Origin: Biomphalaria glabrata
Lineage: Eukaryota > Mollusca > Gastropoda > Planorbidae
DNA length: 64,000 nt
Direction of reading: 5' to 3'
Assembly: GCF_947242115.1 (NCBI RefSeq)
Contig: NC_074725.1
Span: 25,314,398-25,378,397, forward strand
Shown: in pieces, positions 42,304 to 52,900 of the stretch
How the letters are laid out: each line of letters begins with the position of its first letter
Numbering within the stretch: position 1 is the stretch's first letter
Notes under the pieces: generated by a model
What the model was told of the DNA's origin: nothing
What the model saw: the letters and a program-made list of their open reading frames with translations, nothing else
Database searches by the model: none
Program-made: the position numbers and the translations under genes

Positions 42304-43081
42304 CAGTAGCGGCCTTAGGGGGAGGCAAGTGGGGCAACTCAATATTTCCCAAAATCTATATGATACAAATTACCATGTAAGGTCTTAACATGACATTTTT
42401 GGTTTGGAAATACTGTTCAGTTTCGGTAAAGACAGCATCTAATGACCTGCTGAGTCTACGAGGCTATTATCGTTCAACAGTTCACAATAAAAGCACGTAG
42501 GTGGAAGCAACCAATCCAAGTCGTCTATTTCATATTTAAACATCGACGTCCAAACGGATTTTATTAGGAAAATGTGAATTGATACAGTTTGAACTTTCTT
42601 TTACGTTATGGAAACTGTATATGACAGTCATTTGTAGTAACATAAATACAACTTTTGAAAAATTGATTTAAAAAAAAAATGAAAATTAATAAAATAAATA
42701 TATGTGTTTTCTTGACTGTCGCTGGTGATACGTTTGAAGACCGCACGCGAAGGTCAGATTGTCGCGGTATTTAAGAGGAGACATAATTTAGTAGTGCGGG
42801 AGTGCTTTCCTTTTTATAAGCATCTGTTTATGCAGAACAATTACACTACGGTATATAATGTACTTACGTCATGTAACTACGTCATGTTCTATGTGTTGTA
42901 GCAAAAATAAGGCCCTCGGCTTAGAGGCGGACATACTGTAGTGTTATTGTTGCAGCGTTAGAGACGGATGAGCCCGTTAGCGTGATGACTTTACGGTATG
43001 TAGAAATAGTCTACCCTTACGGCTAAGGGACCCGCACATGACGCTTGCCCAGGGCCCCGCGCACTGCTAAGGCCGCCCCTG
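42304..43081. mobile_element. Non-autonomous hAT-like element, 778 bp
   Basis: Ends CAGTAGCGGCCTTAGGGGG and CTAAGGCCGCCCCTG are inverted, in the CAGxxxCGGCC style of hAT elements. The flanks (TATTTAGT and ATTTTAGC) match only partly as an 8-bp duplication. No transposase recognisable. Confidence 0.7.
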
Positions 43082-44450
43082 ATTTTAGCACACACACACA
43101 TATCTACAAACTAATTGAGGGCATTCCCCCAAAACACACACACACATCTAAAAACTGATTGAGCGCATTCTCCAAAACAGACACACATATCCACATACTC
43201 GTTCACAAACACGCACACATATGTCGCTCTCCGAAATTCGGTAGAAAATAACAATTGGAAAATGTAAAGTAATCATCTTTGGAAATATGTTAGTTCCACT
43301 CAGAAGTAGATCTAGCTAGAATATACTAGAGATGGAAGATTCTAGAGTCAGACTGAACCAATACTTACTTCACATATCACTTGTCCAGGGGGATTAGGGG
43401 TGGCTAGCAGCAGATATAGGTTGGGACCTTATGAATTATACTAAATAACTTTTTTTCTATAAAGATTTAACCTTATTTTGTTTTTAATTGTACATGTGTA
43501 GTACTTTAAAATTGTAGCTTATCGTTGACACGTAATATTTTGGCATCTGTATTCTACGTTTTTATTTGTTTCATAGTGATTCAAATTGTAATAGATCATT
43601 AAACATATTAACCAAGTTTAATATGAAATAATGATTCTACAGAGGTTGTATCGTAGACCATTCACATAATTTACATACGACTTCTGTGTTTCTTGTTTTT
43701 GGCATATATTTGTAGATAATGTAAATATTTTTATCACCATATAAATATTTTAAAATGTTTTAAACTGTACATCTTTTATGCTTATGTTGATTCTTGAATA
43801 AAAGTTTGGATTCAATGTATTTTCTTAAATATTAATATGTAAAAATGACCGTTGTGGGGCCAGAGAGATCTGTCGATGTTTTAGAAAACACACAATTTTT
43901 AATAAACATTTTTTTACAGACCAAAGAAAGACCTGAATATTTAGAAAGAACAAACATGTGAATTCACTAAATAGAATTGGCAGTATAAAGTACAATTCGT
44001 ACCAGAAATACAATGAATGAAGTTCTTCCCCCATCGTATACATACATTTGTATTAAACAACATTACTCAGAGTTGCCTACAAATACGCATCTTGCATATT
44101 TTGTACGCAAATCTACACCAAAATACGCGAGTACGGTTTATCATCTGAAAATACGCATTTCCCCCTCTTAAAAAAAAACAGTACTGGTAGCTCTTGCTAA
44201 GCATAAATAGATCTATAGGTCAGTGCGTCAAAGCCTGGTGCGCGCGCTGGCGCGCGAAGGTTTAAAATGTGTACTATATATTCTTGATTTAAATAAAGCA
44301 GAGTTCCTTTGAATGTGTCAATTTATATAAAGTCTTCAAACTGATTGGGAATCAATTGATTCATTAGTTCTAATTAATCTAGACTGGATCTAGAAATATT
44401 TTACGATGTCAGGCACCCATAATAGAATTTACGTAGATCATAGATCTAAA
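43082..44450. other. No recognisable gene
   Basis: Starts with CACACACA-rich tandem pieces (43088-43220), then AT-rich sequence. A second candidate poly(A) signal lies at 43797-43802, and a GCGCGCGCTGGCGCGCG run at 44240-44260. Confidence 0.5.
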
Positions 44451-44452
44451 TC

Positions 44453-44640
44453 TAGATTTAGAATTAAGATCTAGACATTCTAGATCTGGATGTGTTTACT
44501 AGACTTAGATTTAGAACCTATCTAGATCAAAGTACATCTAATTGTAGATTTAGAATTAAGATCTAGACATTCTAGATCTGGATGTGTTTACTAGACTTAG
44601 ATTTAGAACCTATCTAGATCAAAGTACATCTAATTGTAGA
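44453..44640. repeat. ~91-bp tandem duplication, AGATCT-rich
   Basis: TAGATTTAGAATTAAGATCT + AGACATTCTAGATCTGG through CAAAGTACATCTAATTG appears twice with almost no change. Confidence 0.9.
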
Positions 44641-44704
44641 TTTAGACTACTGACTAGATCTAGGTCTTTCTAGATCAGAGTGCTTGATACAGAGTTGCCG
44701 ACAA

Positions 44705-45631
44705 CGGTACGTGACGTTTTGGCGCCGCCGTTTTGGCGACGGGACGTTTTGGCGCGAGATATCATTTGACGATAATTTAATAAGCACGTAGCTTTTATAA
44801 CAATGTTTATTTCACTCTACCATAATATTGTATGTATAGTGTGAATTCTAACACAGTTCAGCGAATTTTTTTTTTTAATTATAAAGGTTTTGCTTATTTC
44901 ATGAATATAGGCCTATAATAAGTCAGATTCCTAAATGGAATACGAGCTGTCCAGAAAGGCCGTGACCTTATATATGAACAATTTATCCGGGGAGACCAGC
45001 CGCCTTCTAAACGAAAAAAGTATATTGAAACAGACAAAAGAATCAATGTAATTGTACAAATTTATCAACAGAGGAACATCATTGAATACATCATTGAATA
45101 CTTGCACACAACTTTTTAATGAACCCTTGAATTCCAGTGACTTAGGCAAATAACCATGGTGTCTATGTATACCTAACTTACAGTATTTTGAGAAACATGG
45201 TACATGTATTATATTTTTACTTATTATTAGCGAGTGTTTGGTATGTATTGCTGGAGATACCATACAGTCATTAAATAAACCAATGTTAATGTAAACAAAT
45301 AATTGCATCAATTTTTAGTCTATTATCGTTTCATTTTGTTTTTTATTTTTTAATTTTAAAGTAATATAAGCTTAAAAAACGTTTTTGAAAATAAAAGTGT
45401 TCCTCTTAATAAAAACACATACACAAGCCAAAATGTTTATTAAAGAAAATGATGTGAAAAATATGTCTTAACACAAACACTCATGCAAAACATAGATATG
45501 AATAATTCTTTTAAAAGAATAATAAAATAAACGTACATAATGTATTTCGCGCCAAAACGTCCCGTCGCCAAAACGGCTCTCGCCAAAACGACCTTCGCGC
45601 CAAAACGGCGGCGCCAAAACGTCCTGCTTCG
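44705..45631. mobile_element. MULE-like DNA transposon derivative, 927 bp
   Basis: GCCGACAA flanks it at 44697-44704 and 45632-45639 (8-bp target duplication). The ends are inverted and built of CGTTTTGGCG subrepeats: left GACGTTTTGGCGCCGCCG..., right the reverse with extra units. Plus-strand traces near 44950-45115 read PPSKRKKYIETDKRI and RNIIEYIIEYLH, resembling the C-terminus of animal MULE transposases (KKYxxTDxRI...IIEYLRGIAH). Superfamily call is moderate; the mobile-element call is strong. Confidence 0.75.
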
Positions 45632-45941
45632 GCCGACAAGCACGCATCTTGCTCTAGATTTCTGTAACTAGATCTAGATCTACTCAAAAGCAGACATTTC
45701 TGCCATCTTATTAAGAGATTTGCTGATCTCCTTTCTTATCCTTCATGCAATCTAAAATTTAACAAGATTACAAAGAGACTTTTTGTTATCACACAAACTC
45801 AGAGGTGGCCCCCGTCGGCGTGGGATCCCTGTCGGATCTACCTATTCGCAAGGAATATTCAAGGCGTGATCTAATTTTGAAGGTCAAAATTAATAATGTT
45901 TCAAAGATTTATTTGCCGTAAAAAAAAAAAAAAATTTTTTT

Positions 45942-46003
45942 TCTGTTATACATGTTTTGGATGTTCCTTCTAAGTTAAAAATAATTAACTTCTCGCTGGA
46001 CGA
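45942..46003 (-). repeat. SINE 3' fragment, inverted
   Basis: Minus strand reads GTCGTCCAGCGAGAAGTTAA then CTTAGAAGGAACATCCAAAA, a diverged match to the 3' part of the SINE at 46030-46200. Confidence 0.6.
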
Positions 46004-46029
46004 CAAAGGATGACAGCGAGCAGGGTATG

Positions 46030-46200
46030 AACCCTGCCTGGTCGTGCAGTTTGCGCACTGGACTGTCGTTTGGATTTATCGATGGTCCCTAGTTCAAGCC
46101 CAGCCCAATCCCATCCCCCGTCGTCATGTGGGAGGTTTGGACTAGGAAGTAAACTATCTTCAATTCTGGGAGAAAATCCGAAACATGTAAAACAAAACAA
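46030..46200 (+). repeat. tRNA-derived SINE
   Basis: The tRNA-like head GTCGTGCAGTTTGCGCACTG (A-box region) and CCTAGTTCAAGCCC (B-box-like) are followed by GTCGTCATGTGGGAGG, TTTGGACTAGGAAGTAAACT and a CATGTAAAACAAAACAAAC tail. Pol III-type internal promoter layout. A second copy of the 3' part is at 31859-31990. Confidence 0.75.
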
Positions 46201-46757
46201 ACAAACATTGCTCTTAACTTAATAACTAAACTGGTTACAAACTAATAGCCTATTATTGATAAAGAGATATATTACACATATGGCATCTACCGGTTATGTA
46301 CAATATGCCAGACGAGCGATTTTAAATAATCTTTCAGCTTGAGAAAAGAACGGATATATCGTGCTTGTACTTCGATGTCTCAGCACAGTTATCAACAAAG
46401 CTTTTGGCATTTTCATTTAAACGGAACTAGAATAAAAATGTAGATCTACATAAACTTAACTTCTGATTTAGCATTCTTAAGATCTATATCTACTAGATCT
46501 ATAATAATAAATTTGGAATAATTTAGATGTAATTTAGATTAGATTTATAAAAAAAAATCCAAGGATAATCTATCAATAGACTGAATGCAACATTAAATTT
46601 TAAAAAATAGTAGATTAGATTTTTAGATTTAGTATTAATATAGCATTGCAATATTGATCTAGACGTTTGGAAATCAAAATCTACACTTTAAGTCTAGAAA
46701 TTGAAATTTTATATCTTGATCTATATAGTCTAAACTAGACCTAAAAATTCTTGAACT
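46201..46757. other. AGATCT/TCTAGA-rich spacer
   Basis: No gene; many TAGATCTA and GATTTAGA words. Confidence 0.6.
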
Positions 46758-48522
46758 ATTTGGGAACTATTCCAAAAAAGATGCTAGCAAGCTACTTGAT
46801 ATTGTCAGGTAAGTTGTACCCCTAACCTCCGCAAATCCAAAAGGCATAGCAAACCATGGTTTGATACAGCTTGCAAAAGTGCTATTGGCGATAGGAAAAA
46901 ACGACTGGTTGCATTTATAAAGAATCCTTCCCAGGAAAACCTAAAGCTATATAGGATAGCTAGAGCAAAGGCTAGACAAACCATACGGTCAGCCAAAAGG
47001 AATTCCTGGAGAAGTTTTGTTGGCAGTCTGGATGCCAAAACTTCTGCTAGAGCGGTTTGGAAGGCAGTAAGGCGAATCAAAGGGAAAGAATCAAATGCAA
47101 TAGGGCATTTGAAAAACCAAGGACGAACTGTTACGTGCCCCAGAGATATAGCTGACTGCCTTGCATTCTGAATAGCAGATAAATCATCCACTGCACACTA
47201 CACGCCAGAGTTCCAAAAAGTCAAAATCAAGGAGGAAAGACATCCCATTGATTTCAGATCAGAGAACAACGAAGATGATAACAAACCGTTCTCGCTTGAG
47301 GAACTGAAGGACTCGCTGGACAAATCACATGACACAGCGCCAGGAGAAGATGAAATCCATTATCAGTTCCTCAAGCATCTTCCCGAACCCTCATTGGCGA
47401 CCCTGCTAAAAATGTACCGATACCCAAACCGGGAAGAGATGGGTCTGACCCAGCTAACTTTCGACCAATAGCACTAACAAGCTGCATCTGCAAAACCATG
47501 GAAAGAATGATAAACAATAGGCTGGTCTCGTACTTTAAGAGAAATCAGAAATGCACTGCTAAGACGAGAACATCTAGTAGCTGTATTTTTCGACATAGAA
47601 AAGGCCTATGATACAACCTGGAAACATGGTATTCTACGTGACCTGGAGCTTATGGGGCTTAAGGGACACCTTCCCTGCTTTGTGATGGAATTCCTCAAAG
47701 ACCGGAAATTTCAGGTTCGAGTGGGCAATTCCGCTTCTGACACTTATGACCATGAAATGGGTGTACCACAAGGCAGCATTCGCTCAGTAACGCTGTTCAA
47801 CATAAAAATAAACAGCATTATAAATGCTCTGTCCCCTGGCATAGAGTTCTCTCTGTATGTTAATGACTTTGTCATTCTTACATATGGCAAAAACATGAAC
47901 ACTATAGAAAGAATATTACATCTATGTTAAAATGATAATGGTTTTAATTTTTCGGACTCCAAAAAAGTTGGTATGCATTTTTGTAATTTAAGGGGACTCC
48001 ACCCAGACCCTGAACTATTTATACACAAAAAGAAGATCCCTGTCGTGAAAACTACGAAATTTTTAGGCCTCACCTTAGATTCCAAATTTAATTTTCTCCC
48101 CCACATTAAGGAACTTAAGAAGAAATGCCAAAAGTCATTAAACATACTCAGAGTACTCAGCCATACGGACTGGGGAGCTGACAGAGATACCTTGCTGCTG
48201 CTATATCGTAGTCTAATTCGATCCAAGCTAGACTACGGATCCATAATATATGGAGCAGCAAGGAAGTCTTATCTAAAAATACTGGAACCAATACAAAATG
48301 CTGCCCTGCGTCTCTGTCTTGGTGCGTTTCGTACATCACTCCCTGTCAGGGAATTTTTTTTTAGAGCAAACAACTTTAAAACACTATCCGATAGTGTCGA
48401 CCCTGGGAAGCCACTGGGCTTTGTCCGGGAGGTGGGGCTGTCTACGAAGATCTGATTTATGAATTTTGAACATATAATTTTTACATAAGATTTTTACCAA
48501 ATAATTAAATTTTTACTACCTA
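46758..48522 (+). pseudogene. Deleted copy of the I-group LINE (ORF2 part)
   Basis: Very close to 35106-38140 of the complete LINE but with several deletions: a loss near 46785, ~60 bp near 47410, ~90 bp near 47535, and all of the RNase H region (joined at ~48345 to the last ORF2 codons, DPGKPLGFVREVGLSTKI). Frame breaks throughout. The RT core reads YVND where the other copy has YVDD. 5'-truncated at 46757. Its 3' end seems to continue at 58174 after the Helitron. Confidence 0.88.
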
Positions 48523-49394
48523 TCCTATACTCTTAAGCGAGCAATTCTTGTATGTATGTATGTATGTATGTATATATATTTATATTTATATATATATATA
48601 AATTTTATTTCGAAAACGGCTCTAACGATTTTCTTTAAAATTTCAAGGTATGTGCATAATAGTGAGAAAAAAATTCTCAACTCATTGGCCACATCGGGAA
48701 AACTCAAGGTCGACCGTTATATCGGTTTGAAAATGCCTCATTATCGAAAAATTAATTTTGGCTAGAATGTTTTATGAATGAAAATTTTCTATATGACGTC
48801 AATGGGAAAAAAACTTGACACCGCTTACGTCACTAGGCTCACAGCAGAAAAGAAAAAAAAAACTTTACACCTCCTACGTCACTGGCTTACAGCCGTTCAC
48901 TAAAGCATTTCTTTGCTACAAGTTTTATCGCGTTTCAATGAATAAAAAGACACAACATTTTGCGCACCGTAGTTGAAGGTTTAGAACAGTGTTTGCGTTC
49001 ATTTTTAACTGAACATCAATTGATCAAGCACGTGGTTATCTGAAGACGCCCAAGTGTTTACAAGTGTTTCTACAAATTAAACATTTCATCCCTGTTAAAT
49101 AAGGTAAGTGAAAAGAAGAATTTGATTTATGTGCATAACTTTAATTAGCTAGAATGTAGGCCGAAAGGAATAGATATGGTCCTTATGGATTTTGATTCTG
49201 GAATCTACGTCTAAATCTAGATCTTGATTCAAGACAGCTAGATTCCCAGGGGATGCAACTGCTATGTTGCTCGCCATTATTCTTGCACAATAGATGGAGG
49301 TTTACGACGTAGGCTAATAAGATTTCTAGAGGATGGTGACTTATCCCTAAGCAGCAACATGATACTTTTCTTTTGTTTGTTGGGAATGGTTATA
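48523..49394 (+). promoter_or_regulatory. Helitron 5' leader
   Basis: Holds the (TATG)n/(TA)n tract at 48549-48601 and a repeated ACTTxACACC...TACGTCACT motif (48810-48895). No ORF of note. It presumably holds the transposase promoter; no core element could be fixed. Confidence 0.5.
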
Positions 49395-49592
49395 AAACAT
49401 CTCATCTAGCTATTGGCCACAAAACAGCTCATCTAGCTATTGGCCACAAAACAGCTCATCTAGCTATTGGCCACAAAACAGCTCATCTAGCTATTGGCCA
49501 CAAAACAGCTCATCTAGCTATTGGCCACAAAACAGATCATCCAGCTATTGGCCACAAAACAACAAATCTAGATCTAGCTATTGGCCACTAAA
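49380..49592. repeat. 27-bp minisatellite in the Helitron leader, ~8 copies
   Basis: Unit CTATTGGCCACAAAACAGCT + CATCTAG. It contains TTGGCCA; the frame LAIGHKTAH is an artefact of the period. Confidence 0.95.
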
Positions 49593-49920
49593 CAGTTAAA
49601 TCCAATGAGTCAATACAATCCATCTATGGGGTAGAAATGTTCACATGCAATTGTGGAGTGGAATTGGTGTGAACGTCCATTTCATTTGCCATAGCTCTAA
49701 TGTTTTTTTTTAATATAATGCACACATTTTAATACTATTATTACTAATACTATTATTTATGTAAGCATTATTATTTATTATTTTATTAATTGTTATTATG
49801 AAGTTAATATTTATTGATATAACGTTATTATTCGGAATTTTAATATTCAGTAGTGTAATATAGTATACCAATTATATTTTTACAAAAAAAACACCAATTT
49901 AATCCATTGCTATTAGGAAG

Positions 49921-52900
49921 ATGCCGCGGCCAAGAAAACGTCAGTTATTCAACTTCAACCAAGAATCTAGAGAAGGAAACAACAACGCTGATCCAGCTAA
50001 AGTCCCTCGCCTTTCTTTGGTTTTACATGAACGGGATTCAACTTCAATAAATTGCCAGTCTTCATTGAATCACCAGCCTTCAACTACAATAAATTGCCAG
50101 TCTTCATTGAATCATCAGCCTTCAACTTCAATAAATTGCCAGTCTCCAGTGAATCACCAGCCCTCATTTTCAATAAATTGCCAGTCTCCAGTGAATCACC
50201 AGTCTTCAACTTCAATAAATTGCCAGTCTTCAGTGAATCATCAGTCTTCAACTTCAATAAATTGCCAGTCTCCAGTGAATAACCAGTCTTCAACTTCAAT
50301 GAATTGCCAGTCTCCAGTGAATCATCAGTCTTCAACTTTAATAAATTGCCAGTCTTCATTAAATCACCAGCCTTCAACTTCAATGAATTGCCAGTCTCCA
50401 GTGAATCACCAGTCTTCAACTTTAATAAATTGCCAGTCTTCATTAAATCACCAGTCTTCAACTTCAATAAATTGCCAGTCTCCAGTGAATCACCAGCCTT
50501 CAAATACGACAAATCTCAGAGAAGCTTCAACTAGAGCAAATGCAGTTATTAGAAATATCGTCAAACTAGAAAATTCTGAGAAGCGTTTAAGGAAACTTGA
50601 GGATCTGCGACTTCGAGCTTCACGACGACTTAAAGTGGAAACTTGCACACAGTATTCTCAGAGACTTGAAGATCTGCGGCAGAGAGCTTCACATCGACTT
50701 CAAGCGGAAACTTGCACACAGTATTCTCAGAGACTTGAGGATCTGCGACAGAGAGCTTCACAGCGACTTCAAGCGGAAACTTGCACACAATATTCTCAGC
50801 GACTTGAGGATTTGCGACAGAGAGCTTCACAGCGACTTCAAGCGGAAACATGCGCACAATATTCTCAGCGTCTTGAGGATCTGCGACAGACAGCTTCACA
50901 GCGACTTCAAGCAGAAACATGCGCACAATATTCTCAGCGACTTGACGACATGCGACAACGAACTTCAAGACGATATGTAAATGAAACTCCCATAGAATAT
51001 TCTAAGCGACTTGACGACTTGCGACGAAGAGCTTCACAGCGACTGGAAACTGAGTCTCCAACAGAATATTCCAAACGACTTTATGACATGCAAAATCGTG
51101 CTTTACAACGAACAAATAATGAAACGCCTACTCAACGAAATGAGAGACTTAAAGAAATGCGACAGCAAGCAGCCATAAGATTATCTGAAGAAACCCACGA
51201 ACAACGCATCGAGAGACTTGAAGAAATGAGACAAGGGGCAGCCATAAGATTATCTGAAGAAACCGACGAACAACGCAATGAGAGACTTGAAGAAATGAGA
51301 CAGCGGGCAACACTAAGGTTATCTGCAGAAACGAAGATAAAAGAGGACCAACGTTTGGAGGAACAAAGACGGCGTGACGCAAGACGAAGAGCAGCCTTGG
51401 AGAAAACTAAAGTACAAACGTACAAGAGCGCAGTGAACTCAAGTGTTAACTATAGATCATTGGGCCCCTTTACAATTACATGCATACATTGCCAGGCGAT
51501 ACATTTTCCAGAGGAAAGAGTTGGCAACAAAGTTAACAGAGACTCCTTCGGGGACTGCTGTTTACATGGTCGAATTTCCCTGGAAGCTCCTATCTTTCCA
51601 AATGAATTAATTATTTTGTTTTTAGGTCAGCACCCTTTGGCACAGGAATTTCATAAGAAGATACGAAATTTAAATGCATGCTTTTCATTGGCATCATTTA
51701 ATGTGGATGACGACAGGACAATTAATAGCCACGGCATTTATAGTTTCATCGCAGCAGGGATGATTTATCATAAAATAAATTTGGCTGTTCATCCAACACA
51801 AAATCCAAATGGTGACTACGAAAGACCACAATATGGTCAGCTCTACTTTCTGGATCCCGACGATGCTGTGAATGAAAGAATTCATCATCCATACAATAGT
51901 GACATCAACCAAGACTTAATGAATAGATTGGAGAAAATCATACGCGCCGTCAATTGTTTCGCTCAGGCATTTAAAATGATGAGAGAAGTGGAGACAGAAA
52001 CTAGACAACTTGCATCAGCAAACGGAATAGCACCTCCACATGTTCGACTTTTGTTTACTAATCCTGATGGTTTTGATATCAGGCGCTACAATGTCCCCTC
52101 ATCCAATGAAGTATGTGCTGTGCTGACACTGAATGCTGATCAAAGCATTCCAGCTAATGAAATGGTTGTACATCAGCGAGGCAAAGAAATAGTTACTTTA
52201 AAGAACACAGACAAACGAACAGAGCCCTTCACATATCCATTATTTTATCCTAAAGGCACCTTTGGATATTCTGTGGATCTAAAGCTACAACAGCCTTATC
52301 CCAGTCGGCAGCATCTAACAAGACTGGAAATGGCACAATATCGTATTGCTTATCGCAAAGGACTCACCAAAAATCTCCCACTTGAAAAAGATCGAAGCGA
52401 TCTTGATCTACGTGAAACACAATTCAACGCACTACATTTTGGTGGCCGACTGTTTCAGCAGTATCTGGTTGACACATTTATTAGAGTCGAACGCGATCGC
52501 ATCCAGTGGATCAAGTCCAACCAAAAGAAGATTCTGGCTGAAAAATACATAGGAGTGTCTAACTTTCTTAAAGAACTGGCTGAAAAGAAAGATGCTGTTG
52601 TTGGTGAAACCATCATTTTACCATCCTCCTTCCCAGGCTCAACACGATACTATGCTGAACAATTTGAAGACGCCATGGCTATAGTACGACGCTTCGGTTC
52701 ACCAGACTTCTTTATAACCATGACATGTAATCCGGAATGGCCTGAAATAAAAGAAGCTGCCCGTATTGTTACCGAGGAAGGGTTTGTTATTCAGCAGCGA
52801 GCTCAAGATCGTCCTGATCTCGTTGCGAGAGTAGCAAAGCTGAAGTTTGAAACCATTATTGAGGAATTGTACAAGAAACAAATCTTTGGGAAAGTAGCAG

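Noticed and set aside
42304-43081. Exact 8-bp target duplication around the hAT-like element
   Set aside because: Flanks TATTTAGT and ATTTTAGC match at only 5 of 8 positions, so I do not claim it.
44931-45311. 126-codon minus-strand ORF in the MULE-like element
   Set aside because: The plus strand of the same region carries transposase-like wording; the minus frame has no recognisable domain.
50084-50968. Minus-strand and shifted frames of 76-142 codons over the RepHel N-terminus
   Set aside because: Shadows of the 42-bp and 69-bp in-frame repeats of the real coding frame.
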